Positions 7,707 through 16,665 of a stretch of DNA of 64,000 nucleotides are shown piece by piece (the stretch's first letter is position 1; each line of letters opens with the position of its first letter). This DNA is from Variovorax sp. CF313 (lineage in GTDB: Bacteria; Pseudomonadota; Gammaproteobacteria; Burkholderiales; Burkholderiaceae_C): positions 1 through 64,000 of the forward strand of contig NZ_AKIW01000042.1 of assembly GCF_000282635.1 (NCBI RefSeq). Direction: 5' to 3'. The notes below the pieces were generated by a model, which did not search any database, was not told the origin of the DNA, and worked only from the letters and a program-made list of their open reading frames with translations. Position numbers and translations under genes: made by a program.

Positions 7707-8828
7707 ATGCATTGGGTTCCGGACATCAGCTTCTGCAGCAGTCGTGATGGCACCCGCTTGGCCAGGGCCACGTATGGCGCCGGACCACGCACGGTGGTCA
7801 TGGCCACACTGCACGTTGGCGACCACCTCGATGCCCCGTCGATCGACTCGCGCCACTGGCTGGAACTGCTGGCGCCGCATGCAAGGCTCGTGCGCTATGA
7901 GCCGAGGGGCTGCGGCCTGTCCGCGGGCAGCTTCGTCGGGCCCCTGAGCCTGGAGACCTGCGTTGAGGACATGGCGGCCGTCGTGAATGCGACATCCGAT
8001 GGGCCCGTGGCACTGGTGTCACTCACGCACGGGGCGCTGCCCGTCATCGCCTTTGCGGCGCTGCATCCGGAGCGTGTGGAGCGCATCGTGGTGCTGGACG
8101 GCTACGCGCGCGGACGGATGCGGCGCAACGCCGGGCCGGAGCTGGACCGTGAATCCCAGGCGATTGCCGAAACGATGCAGGTGGCCTACGGCACCGATCT
8201 CGCCTACAGCGTGCCATTCCGGCGGGCATTGCTCTCACGCCTCGTTCCGCAGGCCAATGACGAGCAGCTCATCGAACTCGATCGGGCGTCGATCTCGCGG
8301 ATGACCTCGGCGATCGCGGCGCGGTACACCCGGTTCTCGTTCGAAGCCGATGTGTCGGACCTTGCGTGCCGCATCGCCTGCCCAGCGCTCGTCTTGCATG
8401 CGCGGCAGGACCCTGTGGTGCCCTTCGCCGAAGGCAGTCACCTGGCGGCGCTGATTCCTGGTGCGCGATTCATGCCGCTGGAGGGCTGCCTGCATCTGCC
8501 GCTCGCGGGCGATCCCGAGTGGCCGCGCATCTCGAGCGTGATCCATTCGTTTCTGGGGTTTGCCTCTGCTGCGGTGGGAATCGGGGCAACGGTCGACGGC
8601 GCGGGCGCACCAGCGCCACGGCTGACGCCGCGGCAGCGGGAAGTGCTGCGCCTGGTGGGGCAGGGCCACACTGACAAGGAGATCGCGCGGGTGATGGGAC
8701 TGAGCCACCGCACCGTCGAGATGCATGTCCGGCACTCGCTGGCGGCGCTCGATTGCCGGTCTCGGGCCGAGGGCGTGCGTGTCGCACTTCAGCGTGGCCT
8801 GCTCGGGGATGCGTCTGCGGCTTCGTGA
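7707..8828 (+). CDS. Alpha/beta-hydrolase-like domain fused to LuxR-type HTH
   Basis: A 373-residue fusion. Residues 1-285 form an alpha/beta-hydrolase fold with LVRYEPRGCGLS, an ARQDPVVPF acid strand and an EGCLHLPL histidine region. Residues 305-360 are a LuxR/FixJ DNA-binding domain (LTPRQREVLRLVGQGHTDKE then IARVMGLSHRTVEMHVR). At the nucleophile elbow the usual G-x-S-x-G reads S105-L-T107-H-G109, so the serine is replaced by threonine. The domain may therefore bind a ligand rather than hydrolyse it, acting as a one-component sensor. It lies 100 bp downstream of the P450 in the same direction and may regulate it. The ATG at 7707 is used; a ribosome site is not obvious. Confidence 0.82.
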   Translation: MHWVPDISFCSSRDGTRLARATYGAGPRTVVMATLHVGDHLDAPSIDSRHWLELLAPHARLVRYEPRGCGLSAGSFVGPLSLETCVEDMAAVVNATSDGPVALVSLTHGALPVIAFAALHPERVERIVVLDGYARGRMRRNAGPELDRESQAIAETMQVAYGTDLAYSVPFRRALLSRLVPQANDEQLIELDRASISRMTSAIAARYTRFSFEADVSDLACRIACPALVLHARQDPVVPFAEGSHLAALIPGARFMPLEGCLHLPLAGDPEWPRISSVIHSFLGFASAAVGIGATVDGAGAPAPRLTPRQREVLRLVGQGHTDKEIARVMGLSHRTVEMHVRHSLAALDCRSRAEGVRVALQRGLLGDASAAS

Positions 8829-8966
8829 CGCCGCTGGCGGCTCGGCTGAGAGCCTATGGCCTGCTTACGTTTCGTCGCCGAGCCGATTTCACAAGGGTCG
8901 CGTGACGAATACCGGCAGCCCCAGTTGGCCGGCGAGCGGCTCGACCAGGTCTGCGTCTGGCCGGAA

Positions 8967-9233
8967 TCAACGTGCGGCAGGCTCTTCGAGCGTGATCGGC
9001 TTGATGGGAGAGCAGATCCGGTAGTGACCGACCTCGGCCGGAGAGACGCCGCGCTCATGTGCGATGACCTCGGTGGCGGTGAGGCCGCAAAGGCGGCCCT
9101 GGCAGGGGCCTATGCCGCAGCGCGTGAAGGCTTTGCCCTGGCTCGGCCCCAGGCAGCCCAGGGCAAACGATCGGCGCAGTTCGCCGGCCGTGACTTCCTG
9201 GCAGCGGCAGGCAATCACGTCGTCGGCCGGCAC
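8967..9233 (-). CDS. BFD-like [2Fe-2S]-binding protein
   Basis: An 88-residue protein with the BFD-type cysteine pattern: ACRCQEVTAGELRRSFALG, later TRCGIGPCQGRLCGLTATE. The C-terminus CSPIKPITLEE is the tail usually found on opine-oxidase-A-like proteins. In that family the cluster links an FAD subunit to a second flavoprotein. The only standard start is GTG at 9233; sense codons continue upstream to a stop just inside the end of the FAD oxidoreductase gene, without an ATG. It may be a free-standing cluster protein or the C-terminal remnant of a larger OoxA-like subunit. It is the last gene of the aldehyde dehydrogenase/FAD oxidoreductase operon. Confidence 0.65.
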   Translation of the reverse strand: MPADDVIACRCQEVTAGELRRSFALGCLGPSQGKAFTRCGIGPCQGRLCGLTATEVIAHERGVSPAEVGHYRICSPIKPITLEEPAAR

Positions 9234-9310
9234 GCGATGCTGGAGCCTTTGATCTCCGTTGTCGCGATGCCGTAGATGCAGGGCAGGGTTCGGCGCGTCG
9301 CAGGCGCGGC

Positions 9311-10636
9311 CTAGAAATCAGCGACCTTACCCCATGCTGAGTCGCTGAACCGCTCGGGCCGGTACGGTATGGGATCGACGATCGGTTTGGCACCGGTGGC
9401 AAGGTCCGCGACAAGGTGGCCGGCCCCGGGGCCGATGCCAAAGCCGTGTCCGGAAAAGCCCGCAGCCAGGATGAAGCCCGGCAGGCCCGGCACTTCGCCG
9501 ATGCCGGGCACACCGTCCGGCGTGCTGTCGACGAAGCCGGCCCAGGCGTGCGTGATCCTTGCTTCGCGCAGTTCGGGCAGGAGCTCGACGGCGCGTCGGT
9601 GGGTCTCCCTGATCGTGGACAAACATGGCTTCGGATCGAGGATGCGCACCCGCTCCATCGGCGTCGGCGCATCGAGTCGCCACCGCCCCAGCGTTTCGTG
9701 GCCACCGCGAATGCCTTCCAGGCCCCCCGGAAGAAGGTTGCGCCAGCGCTTGGCGAACATGGGCACGAATTGCGGGGCGAAGCGCATGAACTGGGGTGTC
9801 ACGTCCACGCGTGCGCGGCCGCTGATGGCCAGTGCGTAGCGTCCGTCGTTGCGGCGCGTCACGGAGACGCCTGAGGTAAACAGGGCATCCGGAAGGCGGT
9901 GCTCCACGGGAGACACGCTGAGGATGGATTGCCGGATCGAGGCCTGCGGAAAACGGATGCCGAGCTGGCGGCAGAACGAGGAGGCCCACGCGCCCCCGGC
10001 CAGCACGGCCGTCCTGGTCCTGATGACCCCGGCTTCGGTGATGACGCCGCTGACCCGCCCGCCTTCCGTCTCGATGCCGCGGGCCGCGCAGTTCTGGTTG
10101 ACGCTGCCGCCAAGCTTGATGAGCGCAGCGGCCACGGCGGGCGCAGCCTTGCCAGGATCAGCGGTGCCGTCGCTGGGCGAGAAGACGCCGCCTTTCCAGG
10201 CGCGGCCGGTCGCTCGGCCGCGCTCGGCGGCCTCGCGGCTGCCGAGCACGTGGGTCGCCACGTCGGCGGTCTTCGCAAAATCGCGCCAGTTGGACCAGCG
10301 GGACAGCTCGGCCTCGTCGTTGCTGAGATACAGGAGCCCGCAGCGATGGAAGCCCGTGTCTTCCCCGCTTTCAGCGGCAAACCGTTCCCAGAGATCAAGG
10401 CTCTTGCTCGCCATCGGCAGTTCGCGAGCGTCCCGGTTCTGCTGCCGGCACCAGCCCCAGTTGCGGCTCGATTGCTCGGCGCCGATCCTTCCCTTTTCGA
10501 CCAGGGCGACCGATACACCGCGCTTGGCCAGGTAGTAGGCGGTAAAGACGCCGATGATGCCGCCGCCGATCACGACGACGTCAGCGGAGGCCGGCGGCTT
10601 GGAGGAAGTGTTGAGATGGTGCAGCGGAGGGGACAT
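9311..10636 (-). CDS. FAD-dependent oxidoreductase, DAO family (D-amino acid/opine oxidase B-like)
   Basis: A 441-residue DAO-fold flavoprotein. The dinucleotide motif VVVIGGGIIGVFTAYYLAKR lies near residue 20, RNWGWCRQQNRD near residue 60, and the C-terminal FAD loop AAGFSGHGFGIGPGAGHLVA near residue 400. The family oxidises secondary or primary amines such as D-amino acids, sarcosine or opines to imines, which hydrolyse to an aldehyde or keto acid plus amine. Start at 10636 (MSPPLHH) is chosen because the reading frame continuing further upstream overlaps the dehydrogenase gene. The aldehyde dehydrogenase 20 bp upstream would oxidise the product, and the BFD-like protein follows. Confidence 0.85.
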   Translation of the reverse strand: MSPPLHHLNTSSKPPASADVVVIGGGIIGVFTAYYLAKRGVSVALVEKGRIGAEQSSRNWGWCRQQNRDARELPMASKSLDLWERFAAESGEDTGFHRCGLLYLSNDEAELSRWSNWRDFAKTADVATHVLGSREAAERGRATGRAWKGGVFSPSDGTADPGKAAPAVAAALIKLGGSVNQNCAARGIETEGGRVSGVITEAGVIRTRTAVLAGGAWASSFCRQLGIRFPQASIRQSILSVSPVEHRLPDALFTSGVSVTRRNDGRYALAISGRARVDVTPQFMRFAPQFVPMFAKRWRNLLPGGLEGIRGGHETLGRWRLDAPTPMERVRILDPKPCLSTIRETHRRAVELLPELREARITHAWAGFVDSTPDGVPGIGEVPGLPGFILAAGFSGHGFGIGPGAGHLVADLATGAKPIVDPIPYRPERFSDSAWGKVADF

Positions 10637-10656
10637 GATGAATCTCGCTCGTCGAT

Positions 10657-12138
10657 TCAAGCCCGGACGCTTTCGCTGCTTTCCTGGAAGCCAAGAATGG
10701 CTTTGGTTTCCAGGTATTCCTCGAGACCTTCGATGCCGTATTCGCGGCCGTTCCCCGAGCGCTTGTATCCGCCGAAGGGTGCATGGGGGCTCCAGGCCGG
10801 ATAGTTGATGTGCACCTGCCCGGAGCGGATGCGCGCCGCGACGGCGCGTGCCGCTGCAAGGTCCTGCCCCTGAACGTGAGCGCCCAGGCCGTAGACGGTG
10901 CCGTTGGCAATCTCCACGGCCTCGTCGACGCTGTCGTACGGAATGATCGCGAGTACCGGCCCGAAGATCTCCTCTTGCGCGATCTGCATCCGCGGATGCA
11001 CCGCGGAGAAGATGGTCGGGCGGCAGTAGAAACCGCGGCTCAAGGCCTCGGGCCGGCCGAGGCCGCCGCAAACGAGCCGCGCGCCTTCGGCGATTCCGAT
11101 GCCGATCATTTCCTGCACCCGATTGAACTGGGCGCGATTCGCCACAGGGCCGTGCGTGGTCTGCTCGGCGCGCGGATCGCCCACGACGAAGCTGGACGCC
11201 GCTTCGTGCGCGATGCGTTCGACCTCCTGGAGGTGCTCACGCGGCACGATCATGCGCGTCGGCGCGCTGCACGACTGGCCGACGTTGCGCAAGGCGGCCG
11301 CCACACCTGCTGGCACGGCTCGCACCAGGTCCGCGTCCGGCAGGATCACGTTGGGCGATTTCCCGCCGAGTTCCTGAGCCACGCGCTTCACCGTCGGGGC
11401 GGCCGCCTGGGCCACCAGGACGCCGGCCCTGGTCGAGCCGGTGATCGAGATCATGTCCACGTCCGGATGCGCCGACAGCGCGGCGCCGACCTCCGGCCCA
11501 GTGCCGCTCACCAGGTTGAAAACGCCCGGCGGGATGCCGGCGTCTTGCATCACCTGCGCAAAGAGCAGGGCGCTCAGCGGCGACAGTTCGCTGGGCTTCA
11601 GGACCAGCGTGCATCCCGCCGCCAAGGCCGGCCCGACCTTGGCGGTGATCTGGTAGAGCGGCCAGTTCCAGGGAGTGATCAGGCCGCACACGCCGATGGC
11701 CTCGCGCATGATGGCCACGTCCCCCCGATGGGTGAGAAACGGATAGCTGGCCAGATTGTCCCGGGCCACGCGGATGTGCTGCGCCGCGACCGGCACCTGT
11801 GTGCTGCGCGCAAAGCCGATGGCAGCGCCCATCTCCTGCGAGATCACCTGGGCGAACGACTCTGCTCGTTCGAGGATCAGGGCGTGGACACGGTCGAGAA
11901 GCAAGACCCTGCTCCGGACGGAGCTCACGGACCAGGCGGCGAAGGCACGCCGCGCCGCAGCCACCGCCGCATCGACGTCCTGCGCAGTTCCCAGCGCGAT
12001 CTCCGCAACGGGTTCCTCGGTCGACGGGTCGATGACGGAGGCGCGAGCCTGCCCCTGGGGCAGCACCCACTCGCCGTCGATGAACATGCGGTCCAGACGG
12101 CCAGTGCTCCGGAGGCGTTCGACGATGGAGGAGTTCAC
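10657..12138 (-). CDS. NAD(P)-dependent aldehyde dehydrogenase
   Basis: A 493-residue class ALDH. Seen in order: FIDGEWVLPQ at the N-terminus, TPWNWPLYQITAKVGPALAA near residue 150, glutamate motif QELGGKSPN near residue 255, catalytic cysteine in NVGQSCSAPTRM near residue 290, and the C-terminal PFGGYKRSGNGRE. It oxidises an aldehyde to the acid; substrate unknown, but pairing with the FAD amine oxidase suggests an aldehyde from oxidative deamination. The ATG at 12138 opens a full-length protein. The 195 bp upstream, next to the MocR gene end, should hold the promoter. Confidence 0.9.
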   Translation of the reverse strand: MNSSIVERLRSTGRLDRMFIDGEWVLPQGQARASVIDPSTEEPVAEIALGTAQDVDAAVAAARRAFAAWSVSSVRSRVLLLDRVHALILERAESFAQVISQEMGAAIGFARSTQVPVAAQHIRVARDNLASYPFLTHRGDVAIMREAIGVCGLITPWNWPLYQITAKVGPALAAGCTLVLKPSELSPLSALLFAQVMQDAGIPPGVFNLVSGTGPEVGAALSAHPDVDMISITGSTRAGVLVAQAAAPTVKRVAQELGGKSPNVILPDADLVRAVPAGVAAALRNVGQSCSAPTRMIVPREHLQEVERIAHEAASSFVVGDPRAEQTTHGPVANRAQFNRVQEMIGIGIAEGARLVCGGLGRPEALSRGFYCRPTIFSAVHPRMQIAQEEIFGPVLAIIPYDSVDEAVEIANGTVYGLGAHVQGQDLAAARAVAARIRSGQVHINYPAWSPHAPFGGYKRSGNGREYGIEGLEEYLETKAILGFQESSESVRA

Positions 12139-12333
12139 GGAGTTGGTCCTTTGGAAAAGGGGCTGAGGTCGGACTTGTGGATGTCCAAAAGTCTAGGCCG
12201 CGTGCCCCTCGCGCCGGTGCTGCAATGGGGGTCTTGCACGAAGCAGACTGCGGTTGTGCGAGTCGCTACAGCAGATCGTGCCATCACGCCATCCGTTCTG
12301 CCGACGCCTCGACCTCGCTCTCCGTGTGATCGG

Positions 12334-13734
12334 CTAACCGCGCTTCTGCAATGTCGAGTGCGGATGCAGCGGATGCGCCAGCGTGTCGGCGATGAGCCTC
12401 AGCGCCTGATCGCACTGCTCCCGCGACATCGGCCCGCCCAGGCAAATGCGCACCGCATCTGGCGGATCGCCATCCGTCGAAAATGCTGCGCTCGCCACCA
12501 CGCCCACGTTCTGGGTGCGCAGGTAGGACGCGAACTCCACCGGGCTCCAGCCCGGTGTGAGCGGCAGCCATGCATGAAAGCCCTCAGGGTGTGCCTGCAA
12601 CCCGCTGTCGCCCAGATGGCGCGTCGCGAGCAGTTGCCGCGCCCCCGATTCGGCGCGCACCGCCTGCAGCATCGCCTCGGTCGTTCCGTCTTCCACCCAC
12701 AGCGTGGTCAGCGCATTGGTGATCGGCGAGGCCATCACGGTGGTGGCGCGCATCGCGCCCGCGAGGCGCTGCGACTGCACCACCGTCGGTGAACACACAT
12801 ACGCGCTGCGCAGCCCCGCGCCGAAACATTTGGAGAACCCGCTCACGTAGTAAGTGAGCGCGGGGGCAAGCGTGGCGATGGTACCCGGCGTCTGGCGCGG
12901 CAGCATGCCGTAGGCGTCGTCCTCGATGATCGGAATGGCATAGCGCGGCGCCACGTCGGCCAACGCTTCCCGCCGTGCGCGCGACACGGTGCCGGCGGTC
13001 GGATTCAGCAGCGTCGGGTTGCAATACAGCGCCTTGGGCTTGAGCGTCTTGCAGGCATGCTCGAAGGCATCGGCGATGGGGCCGTCGTCGTCCAGCTGCA
13101 GCGCATGCAGCTGCACGCCCAGTTGCGCCGCGATGGCCTTCACGCCCGGGTAGGTGAGCGACTCCACGCAGATCAGCTCGCCCGGCCGCGCGAGCTGCGA
13201 GAACAGCGCCGTGAGCACGCCGTGGATGCCGGGGCACACCAGGATGCGGTCCACGCTCGCATGCGGCACGAAGGGTCGCAGCCATTGCAAGGCCACTTCG
13301 CGGTCGTGCGCGGTGCCGCCGAAGTCCTGGTAGCGCAGCAGGTCGTGGAAGTCGATCTCGGCGAAGGCACGGCTCGCGCTCTCGTGCAGCCGCGCCATCA
13401 GGTGCGCGTCGTCGGGCTCTGGCGGCATGTTCATCGTCATCTCGGCGCCGCTGCCGCCACGCAGCCGCAGGCTGGGGCTGCCGGAGCGGATGAAGGTGCC
13501 GGTGCCGGCGCGCGAGTCGATCAGGCCGCGCTTGCGCGCCTCGGCATAGCCGCGCGCCACCGTCGTGTAGTTGAGATCCAGGTCGGCCGCGAGCTCGCGC
13601 AACGTAGGCAGGCGGTCGCGCACGCCAAGGCGGCCTGTCTTGATGTCGTCGGCGATCAGATCGGCCAGCAGCAGGTAGGCCGGCCGGTCGCTGTTGCGCA
13701 GCTGCTTGCGCCAGTGGGTGGTGATCGTGGGCAT
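12334..13734 (-). CDS. MocR-type regulator (GntR HTH fused to aminotransferase domain)
   Basis: A protein of about 466 residues. An N-terminal GntR winged helix (LPTLRELAADLDLNYTTVAR, then RGLIDSRAGTGTFIRSG) is followed by a fold-type I aminotransferase domain with a YCNPTLLNPTAG substrate loop, an IIEDDAYG aspartate and a PLP lysine in YVSGFSKCFGAGLRSA. MocR proteins bind PLP and act as regulators. Start at 13734 (MPTITTHWR) is preferred to an earlier in-frame ATG at 13782. It diverges from the Nit1C cluster and is therefore the first candidate for its control; it is also upstream of and in line with the aldehyde dehydrogenase operon. Confidence 0.88.
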   Translation of the reverse strand: MPTITTHWRKQLRNSDRPAYLLLADLIADDIKTGRLGVRDRLPTLRELAADLDLNYTTVARGYAEARKRGLIDSRAGTGTFIRSGSPSLRLRGGSGAEMTMNMPPEPDDAHLMARLHESASRAFAEIDFHDLLRYQDFGGTAHDREVALQWLRPFVPHASVDRILVCPGIHGVLTALFSQLARPGELICVESLTYPGVKAIAAQLGVQLHALQLDDDGPIADAFEHACKTLKPKALYCNPTLLNPTAGTVSRARREALADVAPRYAIPIIEDDAYGMLPRQTPGTIATLAPALTYYVSGFSKCFGAGLRSAYVCSPTVVQSQRLAGAMRATTVMASPITNALTTLWVEDGTTEAMLQAVRAESGARQLLATRHLGDSGLQAHPEGFHAWLPLTPGWSPVEFASYLRTQNVGVVASAAFSTDGDPPDAVRICLGGPMSREQCDQALRLIADTLAHPLHPHSTLQKRG

Positions 13735-14085
13735 GGGGCGGATCGTCGAAGTTGATTGCATCCATTGATTGCATCGGGCCACCGATCAAGCACGCAGGAA
13801 TCGCGCCCGCCCCGGAGGCGCCGAATGCTTCGATCGGGTGCGATCAACCTCATTGATCGGGTGCATTGATCGCATGGCGGATGCGTCGTCGCGGTGCGGA
13901 AACAGGCCGGCAGCCTCTGTGCGTGCCCGTCTTTGCGACCTTCCGAAATTTTTTATCCGCACGCAAGGCGCACCGCTGCGCATTGATCGCGAGTTGATCG
14001 CACGCACCCGGCCGCACGCTGGCACATCGCCTGCAAAGAGAAAGGCACGCAAGACCTGCGTTCAACCCCTCAACCGGAGTACCCC
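13735..14085. promoter_or_regulatory. MocR/Nit1C divergent control region with repeated TTGATYGCA motifs
   Basis: The 351-bp spacer between the MocR gene and the first Nit1C gene contains TTGATTGCAT at 13752-13761 and 13765-13774 (13 bp apart), its complement form TGCGATCAA at 13840-13848, CATTGATCGG at 13851-13860, TTGATCGCAT at 13866-13875, and TTGATCGC at 13983-13990 and 13994-14001. The consensus is about TTGATYGCA. MocR regulators commonly bind direct repeats, so these are the best candidate sites. The first group lies at the MocR start and the last group nearer the Nit1C start, which suggests one protein governs both directions. A GGAG ribosome site precedes 14086. Confidence 0.6.
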
Positions 14086-14568
14086 ATGCCCAAAGTCACC
14101 CGCCCCCGCAACGAGAAAGGCGAGTACCTCGTCGACTACGAAGAGAAGGTGTTCGAAGACGTCAAGGCCGACCCCGGCGAGAAGGCGCTCGTCACCTTCC
14201 ACACGGTCGCCTTCGAAGGTTCCATCGGCTTCGTGAACCTGCTGCAGGCCACGCGCCTGCGCCGCAAGGGCTACGAAACCTCGGTGCTGCTGTACGGCCC
14301 CGGCGTGACGCTGGGCGTGCAGCGCGGCTTTCCCACGCTGGGCGACGAGGCCTTCCCGGGCCACCAGAACTTCAACAAGCAGATCAGCAAGTTCATGGAA
14401 GAAGGCGGCAAGGTCTACGCCTGCCGCTTCGCGCTGCAGGCGCTGTACGGCCACGGCGAAGGGGCGCTGATCGAAGGCATCACGCCGATCAACCCGCTGG
14501 ACGTGCTGGACCTGGTGCTGCTGCACAAGAAGGCCGGCGCGGTCATCCTCGACACCTGGACGCTGTAG
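14086..14568 (+). CDS. MSMEG_0572/Sll0783-family nitrogen-starvation protein
   Basis: A 160-residue protein that opens the Nit1C cluster. It has the conserved segments [35 protein letters not shown] and [20 protein letters not shown] of the MSMEG_0572/Sll0783 family. Members are found in cyanobacteria, mycobacteria and proteobacteria next to the nitrilase and radical SAM genes of this cluster and respond to nitrogen starvation; the biochemical role is not known. The fold looks DsrE-like (alternating strands and helices with a nucleotide-like glycine loop), but this is an impression only. Confidence 0.85.
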   Translation: MPKVTRPRNEKGEYLVDYEEKVFEDVKADPGEKALVTFHTVAFEGSIGFVNLLQATRLRRKGYETSVLLYGPGVTLGVQRGFPTLGDEAFPGHQNFNKQISKFMEEGGKVYACRFALQALYGHGEGALIEGITPINPLDVLDLVLLHKKAGAVILDTWTL

Positions 14569-14583
14569 GGCAGGGCACCGGCG

Positions 14584-15630
14584 ATGGCTTCCACATCCCG
14601 CATCGTGCGTGCCGCGGCGATCCAGATCGCGCCCGACCTCGACCGGCCCGACGGCACGCTCGACCGGGTGTGCAGCGCCATCGACGAGGCCGCATCCAAG
14701 GGCGCGCAGCTCGCGGTCTTTCCAGAGACCTTCGTGCCCTACTACCCCTACTTCAGCTTCGTGCTGCCGCCGGTGCTGCAGGGTGCGCCGCACCTGCGGC
14801 TGGCTGAACGCGCGGTGGTCGTGCCGGGCCCGGTCACGCAGGCCGTGGCCGAGCGCGCGCGCCATCACGGCATGGTCGTGGTGCTCGGCGTGAACGAGCG
14901 CGACCACGGCAGCCTCTACAACACGCAGCTGGTGTTCGATGCCGACGGCACGCTCGCGCTCAAGCGCCGCAAGATCACGCCCACGTACCACGAGCGCATG
15001 GTCTGGGGCATGGGAGACGGCGCGGGGCTGAAGGTGGTCGACACCGCAGTGGGTCGCGTCGGCGCGCTGGCCTGCTGGGAGCACTACAACCCGCTCGCGC
15101 GCTACGCGCTGATGGCGCAGCACGAGGAGATTCACTGCGCGCAGTTCCCCGGCTCGCTGGTCGGCCCGATCTTCGCGGAGCAGATGGAAGTGACCATCCG
15201 CCACCACGCGCTGGAGTCGGGCTGCTTCGTGGTCAACGCCACCGGCTGGCTCAGCGACGAGCAGATCCGCTCGGTCACGCCCGACGCCAACCTGCAGAAG
15301 GCGTTGCGCGGCGGCTGCCACACCGCCATCGTCTCGCCCGAGGGCAAGCACCTCGCGCCGCCGCTCACCGAGGGAGAGGGCATGGTGGTGGCCGACCTCG
15401 ACATGGCGCTCATCGCCAAGCGCAAGCGAATGATGGATTCGGTCGGCCACTATGCGCGGCCCGAACTGCTGTCGCTCGCCATCAACGACCGGCCGGCGCA
15501 AACCACCGTGCCGATGCATCTCACGCAACCCTTTGTTCAACGGAGCTCCGACCATGACCACCACGACGACACAGCAAGACAGCCGGCAACTGATGACCGA
15601 GCTCCAGTCCTTCGGGTTGCGGCTGGTTGA
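14584..15630 (+). CDS. Nit1C nitrilase (Nit6803 family)
   Basis: A 348-residue carbon-nitrogen hydrolase with the complete catalytic triad: Glu48 in [13 protein letters not shown], Lys130 in [13 protein letters not shown] and Cys164 in [16 protein letters not shown]. The Nit1C branch hydrolyses nitriles to acids plus ammonia and is linked to growth on cyanide as a nitrogen source in Pseudomonas. It lies 15 bp after the MSMEG_0572-like gene. The last 25 or so residues (from the [11 protein letters not shown] stretch) overlap the start of the radical SAM gene by 77 bp and have the look of a read-through tail, so the functional enzyme may not need them. Confidence 0.92.
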   Translation: MASTSRIVRAAAIQIAPDLDRPDGTLDRVCSAIDEAASKGAQLAVFPETFVPYYPYFSFVLPPVLQGAPHLRLAERAVVVPGPVTQAVAERARHHGMVVVLGVNERDHGSLYNTQLVFDADGTLALKRRKITPTYHERMVWGMGDGAGLKVVDTAVGRVGALACWEHYNPLARYALMAQHEEIHCAQFPGSLVGPIFAEQMEVTIRHHALESGCFVVNATGWLSDEQIRSVTPDANLQKALRGGCHTAIVSPEGKHLAPPLTEGEGMVVADLDMALIAKRKRMMDSVGHYARPELLSLAINDRPAQTTVPMHLTQPFVQRSSDHDHHDDTARQPATDDRAPVLRVAAG

Positions 15631-16663
15631 TCCTTCGGCGGGCGTTGCGAGCCGCCGCGGCGGCGCGGGCCCCTCGGACCACAAGGCCGTGACGGTGGAC
15701 GGCCACACGATCATGGTGCCGGTCCATACCTCCACGGCCTGGCACTCGCCCTTCACCGCCGAGGCGCCCGACGCGCAGGGCATGAGCCGCGTGATGCGCG
15801 GCAGCATTCCCATTGCCAGCATCAGCTTTCCGAAGCAGCCGCGCTTCTACGCGATGCAGACCTTCGACGGCGTGCCCTATTCGCACATCGCCACGCTGCA
15901 CGGCAGCGACGTGCTCGCCACCACGGTGTTGCAGACCTGCATCCGCTACGAGAGCCGGAAAAAGAGCTGCAAGTTCTGCGCGATCGGCCAGTCGCTCGCG
16001 GCCGGCCGCACGGTAGCGCGCAAGACGCCCGAGCAACTCGCCGAGGTGGCGCGCGCCGCCGTGCTGCTCGACGGCGTGAAGCACATGGTGATGACCACCG
16101 GCACGCCCAACGCCACCGACCGCGGCGCCGCCATCCTCTGCGAGAGCGCCTTCGCCATCAGGGCCGCGGTGGATATTCCCATCCAGGGCCAGTGCGAGCC
16201 GCCCGACGACGACCAGTGGTTCCACCGCATGAAGGCGGCCGGCATCGACACGCTGGGCATGCACCTGGAAGTGGTGACGCCCGAGGTTCGCGAACGCCTC
16301 ATGCCGGGCAAGGCGAGCGTGCCCGTCTCGCGCTACATGAGCGCCTTCGAGGCGGCCGTGGGCGTGTTCGGACGCGGGCAGGTCAGCACCTACATCCTGG
16401 CGGGGTTGGGCGATACGCGCGAAGCCATCCTCGACACCTGCGACCAGTTGCTCGCGCGCGGCGTGTACCCCTTCGTCGTGCCCTTCGTGCCGATCAGCGG
16501 CACGCCGCTCGAAGACCATCCGGCGCCCACGCCCGAGTTCATGAAGTCGCTGCTCGCGCCGCTGGGCGAGCGCGTGGTGGCGGCGGGCCTGCGCTCGGCC
16601 GACATCAAGGCCGGCTGCGGCAAGTGCGGCGCGTGCTCGTCGCTGTCCGTCTACGAAAGCTGA
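15554..16663 (+). CDS. MSMEG_0568-family radical SAM protein (Nit1C cluster)
   Basis: A 369-residue radical SAM protein. The cluster-binding cysteines are spaced C-x9-C-x2-C ([18 protein letters not shown]), which is wider than the canonical C-x3-C-x2-C but usual for this family. A glycine-rich [12 protein letters not shown] segment and an [13 protein letters not shown] strand follow. A second cysteine group at the C-terminus ([11 protein letters not shown]) could hold another iron-sulfur cluster. Function is unknown; conservation beside the nitrilase implies a shared nitrogen-scavenging route. The ATG at 15554 is chosen because upstream in-frame sequence belongs to the nitrilase. Confidence 0.9.
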   Translation: MTTTTTQQDSRQLMTELQSFGLRLVDPSAGVASRRGGAGPSDHKAVTVDGHTIMVPVHTSTAWHSPFTAEAPDAQGMSRVMRGSIPIASISFPKQPRFYAMQTFDGVPYSHIATLHGSDVLATTVLQTCIRYESRKKSCKFCAIGQSLAAGRTVARKTPEQLAEVARAAVLLDGVKHMVMTTGTPNATDRGAAILCESAFAIRAAVDIPIQGQCEPPDDDQWFHRMKAAGIDTLGMHLEVVTPEVRERLMPGKASVPVSRYMSAFEAAVGVFGRGQVSTYILAGLGDTREAILDTCDQLLARGVYPFVVPFVPISGTPLEDHPAPTPEFMKSLLAPLGERVVAAGLRSADIKAGCGKCGACSSLSVYES

Positions 16664-16665
16664 CC

